IMG/VR virus record: IMGVR_UViG_3300010885_012697
Span: 1-31,946 of that record
Strand: one strand, 5' to 3'
Length of the DNA: 31,946 nucleotides
DNA from: a virus
The notes under the pieces were generated by a model that saw nothing but the letters and a program-made list of their open reading frames with translations, ran no database searches and was not told the origin of the DNA. Within the stretch, counting starts at the first letter, position 1. Each line of letters starts with the position of its first letter. Position numbers and translations under genes: made by a program. Of this stretch, positions 1 through 6,036 are shown one piece after another.

Positions 1-1
1 A

Positions 2-106
2 ATTAAAAAAGGAATATCAATGAGAAAAATTGCAAAACAATATGGTACAAACCATAGAACAGTTGGGAATATAGTAAATAAGTTTAACAATCTAAAAATC
101 AATTAG
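2..106 (+). CDS. C-terminal fragment with helix-turn-helix motif (partial)
   Basis: The reading frame is open from the window edge and stops with TAG at 104-106, so only the last 34 residues are present. They contain a compact helix-turn-helix pattern (GISMRKIAKQYG followed by NHRTVGNIVNKF), the form found in homeodomain-like HTH units. Such HTH tails commonly end phage HNH homing endonucleases (NUMOD/HNH family) and also occur in small phage regulators. The part that would decide the function lies outside the window. An internal ATG at 20 could also start a 28-codon peptide, but the frame stays open upstream, which favours a longer gene. DNA binding is inferred from the motif only. Confidence 0.5.
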   Translation: MKKGISMRKIAKQYGTNHRTVGNIVNKFNNLKIN

Positions 107-108
107 TT

Positions 109-468
109 ATGGGCAGATATTATGCAGGCGATATCAATGGTAAGTTTTGGTTCGCGCTGCAATCAAGTGAAGCGGCAAGTAGGTTTGGTGGACATAAGTG
201 CCAACCTGAGTACATTGATTATCACTTCAATGAAGAGGAACATCTAGAAGAGGTGGAGAATGAGATTAAAAGTATAGAGGAGAGTTTAGGGTCTAAGTAC
301 GATGTAATTGTAGAGTTCTTTAAGAACAATAATGGCTACAATGATGAGATGATTAAACCATTCTTTACTACTGAAGAATTGAGTAACTATGCCGACTTGC
401 TATTGGGTAGAGAGATAAGAGATTGCATTAAAGAACAAGGGGGTTGTGATTTTACAGCAGAGTTATGA
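109..468 (+). CDS. Conserved phage-type hypothetical protein
   Basis: A 119-residue protein starting MGRYYAGDINGKFWFALQSS, two bases after the preceding stop. I recognise the N-terminal pattern (GRYY-GDI-GKFWF-QSS-AA-RFG) as a recurring hypothetical protein of phages and large viruses, but know of no assigned function. The middle is acidic and probably helical (EEEHLEEVENEIKSIEESLG), and there is a CDF near the C-terminus. There is no signal peptide or membrane segment. It is the first full gene of a run of small genes on the plus strand, so an early accessory or host-takeover role is possible but is only inferred from position. Confidence 0.75.
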   Translation: MGRYYAGDINGKFWFALQSSEAASRFGGHKCQPEYIDYHFNEEEHLEEVENEIKSIEESLGSKYDVIVEFFKNNNGYNDEMIKPFFTTEELSNYADLLLGREIRDCIKEQGGCDFTAEL

Positions 469-517
469 ACAATTATTGGTGCAAATGAACTATCTTTACA
501 TTTAATCTAATCAAATT

Positions 518-799
518 ATGGAAAAAAACACAAAAGCAAATGGTACATTGATTTTATCAGATGGTACCACAAGAACAATGGAGTTCAATGAGTCTCATGT
601 AACTCTTAGCGAAATGCAAGCCTGTGTAGGTGGATACGTTGAGCTTGTATACTTAAAAGACGGGGTAATATTAGTTGTAAATGAAGAGGGCAAAATGAAC
701 AATCTAAAGCCAAACATTATTGCAACAGAATTAGCAGGTCTTCCCGATGATTATATTGTCGGAGATGTATTATTAATCAGTTCAAAATTTATAAACTAA
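518..799 (+). CDS. DUF3846-like protein
   Basis: A 93-residue protein with the hallmarks of DUF3846: a central MQACVGGYVELV block, then VVNEEGKMNNLKPNIIATEL and a C-terminal IVGDVLLI strand. The pattern 'VGGY-E-V ... NEEGK ... N--A--L ... VGD' is the conserved core of this small family, which is common on phages and plasmids and has no established biochemical role. The start follows an A-rich leader (ATCTAATCAAATT) with no Shine-Dalgarno sequence, as is usual for Bacteroidetes. It sits alone between the 109-468 gene and a possible small ORF. The family assignment is fairly secure; the function is unknown. Confidence 0.75.
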   Translation: MEKNTKANGTLILSDGTTRTMEFNESHVTLSEMQACVGGYVELVYLKDGVILVVNEEGKMNNLKPNIIATELAGLPDDYIVGDVLLISSKFIN

Positions 800-803
800 G
801 CAT

Positions 804-926
804 ATGGAAAATTATAACGTGTCATTCGCTGACAGAATAGATTGGTGGCAACACCAATTCAGGGGGAGCTTTAACTTACAATTATATTTACAAATTTGCA
901 ATGCAAAACGAAACAAAATAAACTAA
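804..926 (+). CDS. Possible small protein, 40 aa
   Basis: A short frame from ATG at 804 to TAA at 924-926 encodes about 40 residues beginning MENYNVSFADRIDWWQHQFRG. It fills an otherwise empty gap between the DUF3846-like gene and the secreted-protein gene. The N-terminal half looks protein-like (aromatic and charged residues). The C-terminal half overlaps the leader of the next gene and is less convincing. I do not recognise a family. It may be a real small phage gene or a chance frame. Confidence 0.35.
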   Translation: MENYNVSFADRIDWWQHQFRGSFNLQLYLQICNAKRNKIN

Positions 927-937
927 AAACTAAAATT

Positions 938-1390
938 ATGAAAACTTTATTAATGACAATAGGATTAGCACTAAGCTATACAGCAAGTGCACAATGGATA
1001 TACAAAACAGTTGATAATGGATTTGATGCTCCATATAAAATTGCACATACTAATGGTTATGAAAATCAATTTTTAAAACTTGAGAATTATAATAATGAAA
1101 TATCTTTTTATATTGGTGGTGTATACATATGTGACGAGGGAGTCAATGTGGACATGTCTTTTTTAGTTAACGGGGTATATCAAAAATATAATATATTAGA
1201 TTGCTCTGTTTCTGAGGACAACAGGACATTATTCTTTATGGACAATCTAACAACACACGAGATATTTTCTAGCTTTAAGACTGCTTCATCAATAAAGATA
1301 AGAATCAACGATGCAACATGTGGCATAGTAACATATGAATTTAAGATGTCAGGAAGCACAAGTGCATATAACTATGTGGTTGCTCCTTGA
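938..1390 (+). CDS. Secreted or periplasmic protein with signal peptide
   Basis: A 150-residue protein. I chose ATG 938 because it gives a classic signal peptide: MKTLLM, a hydrophobic core (TIGLALSY), then TASA before Q19, a good signal-peptidase I site. The open frame extends upstream to a TTG at 896, but that would bury the signal. The mature part is beta-rich and aromatic, with Cys residues around 75, 102 and 127 that could form disulfides after export. It ends in a YEFKMSGSTSAYNYVV segment, a layout I associate with small exported beta-sandwich proteins. No enzyme motif is visible. Export by a phage suggests a role at the host envelope such as superinfection exclusion or lysis timing; this is inference. 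It overlaps the next frame by four bases. Confidence 0.75.
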   Translation: MKTLLMTIGLALSYTASAQWIYKTVDNGFDAPYKIAHTNGYENQFLKLENYNNEISFYIGGVYICDEGVNVDMSFLVNGVYQKYNILDCSVSEDNRTLFFMDNLTTHEIFSSFKTASSIKIRINDATCGIVTYEFKMSGSTSAYNYVVAP

Positions 1391-1605
1391 AACACTTTGT
1401 AAGGTATCTATTGGTATGGGTGAGCCAAAACTTATCCATACCTTTTTGGATGGTTGGTCATGTACATCTATCAACGAATGTATATGCTGATATCCATGAG
1501 ATATTAATGTCCTTTGGTATGAATATCATTGTGGCAGTAGGATTTATTATTGACTATAAAAAAACAAAAAAAGATGAAGATAACAGAAGAGACAACATTA
1601 GATGA
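1387..1605 (+). CDS. Small membrane protein (start uncertain)
   Basis: A frame of 72 codons beginning with TTG at 1387, overlapping the stop of the secreted-protein gene in a TTGA arrangement. One hydrophobic stretch (ILMSFGMNIIVAVGFIIDY, about residues 39-57) is a likely membrane helix, followed by a strongly charged tail (KKTKKDEDNRR), which favours the C-terminus in the cytoplasm. The N-terminal part is also moderately hydrophobic. The first ATG in frame is at 1450, giving 51 residues and keeping the helix, so that is the alternative start. The last 32 bases overlap the next gene. Family not recognised; coupling with the exported protein upstream is possible. Confidence 0.5.
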   Translation: MKHFVRYLLVWVSQNLSIPFWMVGHVHLSTNVYADIHEILMSFGMNIIVAVGFIIDYKKTKKDEDNRRDNIR

Positions 1606-1762
1606 TGCAATTGACTATTGTCATGAGCATTCAGGTAAGTTCATAACAGATATGAATGACAGGGGACTTGAGGGAGGCAAATTATTTCATGGGCTAATGG
1701 ACATATTAGAGAGTGGAAACATTTCACCATTAGACCTAGCAGATTATGGTATGGATTATTAA
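1574..1762 (+). CDS. Small hypothetical protein, 62 aa
   Basis: Starts at ATG 1574 after a long A-rich leader; the frame opens at a TTG at 1550, which I consider less likely. The product (MKITEETTLDDAIDYCHEHS...) is acidic and predicted helical, with a conserved-looking C-terminal segment LESGNISPLDLADYGMDY. There is no signal peptide, membrane helix or known motif. It overlaps the preceding membrane-protein frame by 32 bases, typical of compact phage early regions. Function unknown. Confidence 0.65.
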   Translation: MKITEETTLDDAIDYCHEHSGKFITDMNDRGLEGGKLFHGLMDILESGNISPLDLADYGMDY

Positions 1763-1773
1763 AACATAGAAAT

Positions 1774-2130
1774 ATGATAGAAGAGATTATTGAATACATA
1801 AACGTAAATGATTTGAAAGTAAAAAGTAGATATAGACATGTGTTATACAAGAGATACTATATTTACAATTTGCTAAGAAATAATGGGTTATCGCTATCAC
1901 GCATAGGCAGGATGTTTAATCAAACTCACGCAACAGTTTTGCATGGGATTGCAAATCATAATGTATGGTACAAGGCTAAAGACCCAATCTATTTGCTTCA
2001 TACTAGAGAGCTAAGGGAGATGTTTGTTGCTCGTCAATATTATACTCCATTGAGGACAAAGATATTGGAGTGTGATGATATAAAGACTTTAGAAAAGATA
2101 AAGAATCAGATTAAAAACAATTATTATTAA
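1774..2130 (+). CDS. Stand-alone DnaA domain IV-like DNA-binding protein (copy 1)
   Basis: A 118-residue protein whose centre resembles the C-terminal DNA-binding domain (domain IV) of DnaA. A basic helix (VKSRYRHVLYKRYYIYNLL, about residues 16-34) is followed by SLSRIGRMFNQTHATVLHGI (about 40-59). In DnaA the matching signature has the form IG..F..RDH.TV..A and contacts the DnaA box. Here the Asp is replaced (QTHATV), but the IG, F, H and TV positions hold. There is no AAA+ ATPase domain, so it cannot form a DnaA helicase-loading filament itself. Likely roles are binding DnaA-box-like sites at the phage origin, occupying host oriC boxes, or acting as a transcription factor. A second protein of the same type lies at 4224-4526. 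Confidence 0.6.
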   Translation: MIEEIIEYINVNDLKVKSRYRHVLYKRYYIYNLLRNNGLSLSRIGRMFNQTHATVLHGIANHNVWYKAKDPIYLLHTRELREMFVARQYYTPLRTKILECDDIKTLEKIKNQIKNNYY

Positions 2131-2148
2131 CCAAAAAAAAAGTGACTT

Positions 2149-2223
2149 ATGAAAAAACTAAAGCAATTGCGTGATTACATTTACACGAGAATAATAATGT
2201 ATTTATATAGGAAGCTTGATTAA
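2149..2223 (+). CDS. Possible 24-aa basic peptide
   Basis: A short frame from ATG 2149 to TAA 2221-2223, preceded by an A-rich tract, lies in the gap between the DnaA-like gene and the 2247 gene. The product (MKKLKQLRDYIYTRIIMYLY then RKLD) is basic and amphipathic or hydrophobic in the middle, so it could be a membrane-associated peptide. It could equally be chance in AT-rich DNA. Low confidence. Confidence 0.25.
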   Translation: MKKLKQLRDYIYTRIIMYLYRKLD

Positions 2224-2246
2224 CTAATCTTTTAATAACAAGACAA

Positions 2247-2624
2247 ATGAAGCAAGAAGTATTTATACATATCCTTAATAAGATTAGGGATAAATCTAAT
2301 AAAATTAACGAACTATATTATTTAGGCATAGACCTTATTAATTTCTCAGATGACTCTAATGAAGTAATAGATATTCTATTAAATGTTTACTATGGTAAAG
2401 AAGGAGCAGATTGGATAGATTGGTATTTATGGGAGAGAGAATCTGATGGTGACGAATACCAAGCCATGGATAAAGATGGCAATCCAATTTGCTATGATGA
2501 CATTTCATTATGGGAAGAGGTAGAGAGATGTAGATTAGAAAATAAGGAAGAGTATAACTTACCTGTTAGACTAACTGATGAGGAGAGAGAAGAAATATTA
2601 AACATGATTGCAAAAGGAATGTGA
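2247..2624 (+). CDS. Acidic hypothetical protein, 125 aa
   Basis: A 125-residue acidic protein. The N-terminal half is helical; the middle contains YYGKEGADWIDWYLWERES, followed by DGDEYQAMDKDGNPICYD. The C-terminal third is a charged helix (LTDEEREEILNMIAKGM). The EGADWIDWYLWE block is the most distinctive feature and I have seen similar blocks in phage hypothetical proteins without a function. No catalytic motif, signal or membrane helix is seen. Its TGA stop lies inside the first TGTGAC element of the inverted-repeat region at 2620-2680, so the downstream hairpins may control its transcript end. Confidence 0.7.
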   Translation: MKQEVFIHILNKIRDKSNKINELYYLGIDLINFSDDSNEVIDILLNVYYGKEGADWIDWYLWERESDGDEYQAMDKDGNPICYDDISLWEEVERCRLENKEEYNLPVRLTDEEREEILNMIAKGM

Positions 2625-2680
2625 CTAATATATTAGCTATTTATACCTTTTTGTCACAATTCTAGCTAATATATGTGACA
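2620..2680. repeat. Nested inverted repeats; possible operator or attenuator
   Basis: A perfect 12-bp inverted repeat (ATATATTAGCTA at 2628-2639 and TAGCTAATATAT at 2663-2674) is interleaved with three copies of a shorter element: TGTGAC at 2620-2625, TGTCACA at 2652-2658 and TGTGACA at 2674-2680. The middle copy can pair with either outer copy, so mutually exclusive hairpins are possible. The right arm is followed by GTTTTATATT, which would be only a weak U-tract. It lies between the 2247-2624 and 2840-3100 genes. It could be a terminator or attenuator, or a binding site for a dimeric regulator. Confidence 0.5.
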
Positions 2681-2839
2681 GTTTTATATTGCAGAAAGTA
2701 TGATATTTTCATATTAATAGCAATTAAAACCTATATGTAGCCAAAACTACCAATTTTAACCACCTTTGGCGAAGTATAGCATAACAAAACAATAAAAGAT
2801 AAGGGGTAAAAGTTGCCCCATTACTTAAATAGAAATGAT

Positions 2840-3100
2840 ATGAAACAAACAGCAGTAGAATGGTTAGGTAAAGAATTAGAATCATATGGTGACCCACAAT
2901 TTTGTGAAATAGAATGGGAACAATTAGATTCATTAATACAACAAGTAAAAGAAATGGAGAAGGAGCAGATAGTTGATGCTTATAGAGATGGAAGGTCAGA
3001 CCAACAATCAGATAGACAAAGTAGATTCTATAATAGAATGGCTGAAAATTACTACAATGAAACCTTTAAAAACACGGACAATGAAACAGATAGTATATAA
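2840..3100 (+). CDS. MKQTA-type hypothetical protein (copy A)
   Basis: I chose ATG 2840; the frame extends to TTG 2813, but the MKQTAVEWLGKELE start is the form this small family takes in Bacteroidetes phages. The 86-residue product is helical and acidic (FCEIEWEQLDSLIQQVKEM, EKEQIVDAYRDGR) and ends YYNETFKNT. It shares its start (MKQTA), its middle (EK-IV-A) and its ending (YY-xTF) with the 3705-3926 gene, which suggests duplication. About 210 bases of non-coding DNA with inverted repeats lie upstream. It overlaps the next gene by 20 bases. Function unknown. Confidence 0.7.
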   Translation: MKQTAVEWLGKELESYGDPQFCEIEWEQLDSLIQQVKEMEKEQIVDAYRDGRSDQQSDRQSRFYNRMAENYYNETFKNTDNETDSI

Positions 3101-3476
3101 CTCAGTAAAATGCCTTGAGTGTAATGAGGTATTAGTAAGTAGACATAGGCATGACTATGTAACATGTGGTTGCCCCAATGATGCTATGGCAGATGGTGGC
3201 AATGAGTATGAAAGGTATGGTGCAATGGATATGGATAAGATTGAAACTTATTATGTCTATGCAGACGATGACTTTGAGCTTGTCAGACAATATGCAACAA
3301 GAGGTAGTAGAGGTAAGGATGGTAAGCAACCACTAACTTGGATAGCCATAGCTGATATGGATGATGACTACCTAGAGGCAATACTTGACTATGGTGGTGC
3401 TGATTGGCACCTTGATATCATTAACAAAGAGATAGCATACAGAGATAGTTTATTAATTAAAAAACAGGACAAATGA
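3081..3476 (+). CDS. Putative zinc-binding phage protein with CxxC and HRHD motifs
   Basis: I chose ATG 3081 (131 residues). The frame stays open to TTG 2973, but that stretch overlaps the previous gene and looks non-coding. The N-terminus reads IVYNSVKCLECNEVLVS, then RHRHDYVTCGCPN and MADGG. The CxxC pair together with H-x-H and C-x-C is a plausible zinc ribbon of a family common in phages (I believe DUF7695, not verified). The second half is acidic (ADDDFELVRQY; ADMDDDYLEAIL). It starts within the end of the 2840 gene and its TGA overlaps the next ATG (ATGA), so the three genes are probably co-translated. Function unknown; nucleic-acid binding is an inference from the ribbon. Confidence 0.75.
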   Translation: MKQIVYNSVKCLECNEVLVSRHRHDYVTCGCPNDAMADGGNEYERYGAMDMDKIETYYVYADDDFELVRQYATRGSRGKDGKQPLTWIAIADMDDDYLEAILDYGGADWHLDIINKEIAYRDSLLIKKQDK

Positions 3477-3703
3477 AAGTAATAATTGAGTATGAATTTG
3501 AAGAACAAGACGATGCAAGGACTGCATTAGATGGATACAAATGGAAGATAGCTATGTGGGATTTAGACCAAGAATTGAGAGGTATAGCAAAGTATGGAGC
3601 CATTGACAACAGAGAAGCTACAGAAGCTGAGAGAGATATGGCTGATAAGATAAGAGAATCAATCAGAGAGACATTAAATAATTATAACTTAAACTTAGAG
3701 TAA
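3473..3703 (+). CDS. Conserved phage-type hypothetical protein, 76 aa
   Basis: Overlaps the previous stop by ATGA. The 76-residue product begins MKVIIEYEFEEQDDARTAL and contains KIAMWDLDQELRGIAKYGA, then a helical C-terminus (RDMADKIRESIRETLNNY). The 'WDLDQ-LR---KY' block with a preceding beta-like strand is a pattern I recognise from many phage hypothetical proteins of unknown role. No catalytic or membrane features. Translational coupling to the zinc-ribbon-like gene upstream is likely. Confidence 0.7.
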   Translation: MKVIIEYEFEEQDDARTALDGYKWKIAMWDLDQELRGIAKYGAIDNREATEAERDMADKIRESIRETLNNYNLNLE

Positions 3704-3704
3704 C

Positions 3705-3926
3705 ATGAAACAGACAGCAATGCAAGAAGTAAACAAAATGTTTGCAGAATTAAACCCTGATGAATTTTATGGGTGGTTTTGGAATAACAGAGACAGACTA
3801 TTAGAAATAGATAAAGAAAAAATAGTTGAGGCTCACGGAAATAAATTGAAAAAAAGTAAAGACGTTGGGAATTATGAGTATTGGGTTAGTGGTGAAGACT
3901 ACTATACTAAAACTTTTACAAAATAA
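3705..3926 (+). CDS. MKQTA-type hypothetical protein (copy B)
   Basis: A 73-residue protein one base after the preceding stop. It starts MKQTAMQEVNKMFAEL, has LEIDKEKIVEAHGNKL in the middle and ends SGEDYYTKTFTK. These three blocks line up with copy A at 2840-3100 (MKQTA, EKEQIVDAYRDG, ENYYNETFK), and the first codons match at DNA level (ATGAAACA then ACAGCA). The region between the blocks differs, with an aromatic FYGWFWNNRDRLL here. This looks like an old tandem duplication with the zinc-ribbon-like and 3473 genes between the copies. Function unknown. Confidence 0.7.
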   Translation: MKQTAMQEVNKMFAELNPDEFYGWFWNNRDRLLEIDKEKIVEAHGNKLKKSKDVGNYEYWVSGEDYYTKTFTK

Positions 3927-3961
3927 ATCAAAATAAATTAGGAAATGTAATATAGTTAAAC

Positions 3962-3969
3962 TATATTTG
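3962..3969 (+). promoter_or_regulatory. Putative Bacteroidetes -7 promoter element
   Basis: TATATTTG matches the Bacteroidetes -7 consensus TAnnTTTG and lies 33 bases before ATG 4003, in the only longer gap of this stretch. No clear TTG -33 element is seen at the expected distance, so support comes only from the -7 match and the position. Confidence 0.4.
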
Positions 3970-4002
3970 TACTATTATTAATCAAATCTAAATCAAAATC
4001 AA

Positions 4003-4227
4003 ATGGAAAGAATCGCAGCAGGGCTATTAAGCCTTACCCTAATTGTGCCGTATATTTTTTGCTTTTACTTTTTAGTAAGAGTATTATGGGAATCAATTAT
4101 CATTTCAACTAATACCTTTGAGGTATTTGGAACAGTGTTAATGTCAATATTTTTTATTGCTATAATGATTATAAGTGGGATACTTCTTATAGCATATAGC
4201 TATTCATCTATACAAAAAGAAAAATGA
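4003..4227 (+). CDS. Small two-helix membrane protein
   Basis: A 74-residue hydrophobic protein with two clear membrane helices, about residues 7-29 (LLSLTLIVPYIFCFYFLVRV) and about 43-66 (VLMSIFFIAIMIISGILLIA), joined by a short loop, with a charged KEK tail. The layout fits a small inner-membrane protein. Phage proteins of this shape act as holins, antiholins or superinfection-exclusion factors. No endolysin gene is nearby, so a holin role is not supported by context. It begins a new transcript block behind the -7 element and overlaps the DnaA-like gene downstream by ATGA. Confidence 0.7.
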   Translation: MERIAAGLLSLTLIVPYIFCFYFLVRVLWESIIISTNTFEVFGTVLMSIFFIAIMIISGILLIAYSYSSIQKEK

Positions 4228-4526
4228 AAAAAGAAATCTTTAATCAGTATGTAAATACGATATCATCTTTGATGGGTATCAAAAAGGAAGAGTTATTTGT
4301 AAAGTCTAAAAATAGAGAGTTAGTAGATGCGAGACATCTTCTTTACTATCTTTGCTTCCATAGACCAATGCGTATAATGTATATACAAAAACACATGAAA
4401 GATAATGGATACGACATCAGTCATAATTCAGTAATTCATGGTATAAACATTGTGACTCAAAGGTTAGCAGAAGATGCAGACTACACATTTATTATTAACG
4501 GAATAGAAAAATCAGTAATCAATTAA
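4224..4526 (+). CDS. Stand-alone DnaA domain IV-like DNA-binding protein (copy 2)
   Basis: A 100-residue protein resembling DnaA domain IV more closely than copy 1. The basic helix KSKNRELVDARHLLYYLC (about residues 27-44) matches the 'R--------RqiamYL' helix of DnaA. It is followed by IQKHMKDNGYDISHNSVIHGI (about 54-73), where DnaA has IG--FG-RDHSTVIHA; the H-x-SVIH core is kept. There is no ATPase domain. It lies directly upstream of the annealing protein, exonuclease and SSB-like genes, which suggests a part in phage replication initiation or in diverting host DnaA sites. Other HTH regulators cannot be excluded by eye. Confidence 0.65.
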   Translation: MKKEIFNQYVNTISSLMGIKKEELFVKSKNRELVDARHLLYYLCFHRPMRIMYIQKHMKDNGYDISHNSVIHGINIVTQRLAEDADYTFIINGIEKSVIN

Positions 4527-4538
4527 ATCTAAATAAAA

Positions 4539-5186
4539 ATGAAAACAAACACAACGTTTGAAAAATTGTCGGCTATCAATGTAAACGACAAAGTAGAAAA
4601 GAAAAGTAACCTAACCTATTTATCTTGGGCTTGGGCTTGGAGTGAGGCAAAGAAGTCCTTCCCTGATGCTTCTTATAGAGTAATATCAGATATCAGTACT
4701 AACAAGCCATACTTCTATGATGAAGCACTTGGATACATGGTAATGACAGAGGTAACTATAGAAGGAGAATCTTTAGAAATGTGGCTTCCTGTTATGGATG
4801 GAGCAAACAAATCAATGTTAGCTCAGTCATATGCTTATCAAACAAGATACGGAGAGAAGACTGTTGATGCTGCTACAATGTTTGATATCAACAAAACATT
4901 AATGAGGTGCTTAGTTAAGAACTTAGCTATGTTTGGCTTGGGCATTTATATCTATGCCGGTGAGGACTTACCTGAATCAGAGACTGCCACTGTAGTTGCA
5001 CCTGCTAAGAAAGAGGTTGTATTAGAGGCTCTTAAGAAAGGTACTGAAAATTGGGAGAAGGTTGCGAAGTATGTATATCTAAACAAAGAGATTGGATTAG
5101 ATAAGCTAATGCAACAACTCACTATCAAGTACACCATCGGCGCAGATGTGAAAAAAGAAATATCTAATTTAATAAAGCAAGACTAA
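4539..5186 (+). CDS. Single-strand annealing protein, DUF1071/Sak3-like
   Basis: A 215-residue protein with the conserved N-terminus of the DUF1071 family (phage single-strand annealing proteins of the Sak3 type). FEKLSAINVNDKVEKK is followed by LTYLSWAWAWSEAKKSFPDA, then YMVMTEVTIEGE, EMWLPVMDGANKSM and the DINKTLMRCLVKNLAMFGLG helix. Family members anneal complementary single strands in phage recombination, like RecT, Redbeta and Erf. The C-terminal about 60 residues are charged and variable. The gene is one base before a RecE-like exonuclease and close to an SSB-like gene, which is the classic two-component recombination arrangement. Family assignment is strong. Confidence 0.88.
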   Translation: MKTNTTFEKLSAINVNDKVEKKSNLTYLSWAWAWSEAKKSFPDASYRVISDISTNKPYFYDEALGYMVMTEVTIEGESLEMWLPVMDGANKSMLAQSYAYQTRYGEKTVDAATMFDINKTLMRCLVKNLAMFGLGIYIYAGEDLPESETATVVAPAKKEVVLEALKKGTENWEKVAKYVYLNKEIGLDKLMQQLTIKYTIGADVKKEISNLIKQD

Positions 5187-5187
5187 T

Positions 5188-5928
5188 ATGAAGCACGAAG
5201 AAGTAATAGAGCTTTTAAGAAATGACCAAGAGTATTATGGAGGTATTGGTAAGCAATACATGTCTAACTCTGACATAGGTGTTCTTCTATCTAATCCAAA
5301 GTTATACGGGTCCTATAGAGGAGACAACAAGAGTTTTGCTGCAGGAAGGTACTTCCATCAGTTAATTCTTGAGCCTGATAAGGCGGTTGACTTTAAATAT
5401 ATTGATACAGGTACTAGGCTTACCAAAGAGTATAAGGAGTTTGTAAAAACAAATAACCTTGATTTTTGTTTACTTAAGAAAGAGAAGGAGGAGATAGAAG
5501 ACTTGGTAAAGGTTATGACAGGAAACTTTTCTTTTTTCGAGCAGATATACAAAGATGGGAACCAATATGAAGTGCCGGCGATTGGAGAGATACAAGGTAT
5601 GATGTGGAAGGGTAAGGCAGATATAATAACAGATGACTGCATCATAGATTTAAAGACCACAAGTGATATAAATAAATTCAAGTGGTCAGCAAAATCATAC
5701 AACTATGACTCTCAGTGTTATATATATCAGACGTTATTTGGTAAGCCATTAGTGTTCTATGTTATAGATAAGCTTACAAAGCAATTGGGAATCTATACAC
5801 CAACAGAGAACTTTATACTTGGTGGCGAGCAGAAGGTAGGCAAAGCAATCGAGGTATATAAGAAATACTTTAGTAGTGACTCAACTGAGAACATTGACAA
5901 TTATTTTGTTCAAGAGGAACTATTTTAA
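5188..5928 (+). CDS. RecE-like PD-(D/E)XK exonuclease
   Basis: A 246-residue protein with the pattern of phage exonucleases of the RecE/exonuclease VIII-like PD-(D/E)XK group. The N-terminal MSNSDIGVLLSNPKLY element leads to GRYFHQLILEP (His57, Glu62). The catalytic core is GKADI (Asp145), IIDLKTT (Asp154, Lys156) and the QCYIY motif (Gln176, Tyr180) typical of the Cas4/RecB-type QxxxY signature. The expected reaction is 5'-to-3' resection of double-stranded ends to give single strands for the partner annealing protein encoded one base upstream. All core residues are present, so it should be active. The specific in-vivo substrate is inferred. Confidence 0.87.
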   Translation: MKHEEVIELLRNDQEYYGGIGKQYMSNSDIGVLLSNPKLYGSYRGDNKSFAAGRYFHQLILEPDKAVDFKYIDTGTRLTKEYKEFVKTNNLDFCLLKKEKEEIEDLVKVMTGNFSFFEQIYKDGNQYEVPAIGEIQGMMWKGKADIITDDCIIDLKTTSDINKFKWSAKSYNYDSQCYIYQTLFGKPLVFYVIDKLTKQLGIYTPTENFILGGEQKVGKAIEVYKKYFSSDSTENIDNYFVQEELF

Positions 5929-5936
5929 GAAACCGT

Positions 5937-6035
5937 ATGAGTAGTGTACAATGCTCAACGTATCAACCTGTTTATTTAGCCCCAAAGGTATTCAGGATGA
6001 TTAAACTAGATTGGGGTAAATTTAAAACAAAGTAA
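5937..6035 (+). CDS. Small protein, 32 aa
   Basis: A short frame (ATG 5937 to TAA 6033-6035) precisely fills the space between the exonuclease and the SSB-like gene, ending one base before the next ATG. The product MSSVQCSTYQPVYLAPKVFR, then MIKLDWGKFKTK, is basic, with a balanced composition unlike random AT-rich DNA. The tight fit to both neighbours supports a real gene. No family or function is recognised. Confidence 0.5.
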   Translation: MSSVQCSTYQPVYLAPKVFRMIKLDWGKFKTK

Positions 6036-6036
6036 A

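Noticed and set aside
1432-1440. TTATCCATA, close to a DnaA box (TTATNCACA)
   Set aside because: A single site with one mismatch inside a coding frame; no cluster of boxes is seen, so it is not reported as an origin.
2724-2933. A minus-strand frame of 69 codons over the 2681-2839 gap
   Set aside because: It looks like a hydrophobic translation of AT-rich DNA, runs into the coding region of the 2840 gene and has no minus-strand neighbours.
5358-5702. A 114-codon minus-strand frame
   Set aside because: It overlaps the RecE-like exonuclease, which has full catalytic motifs; the opposite frame is a shadow.
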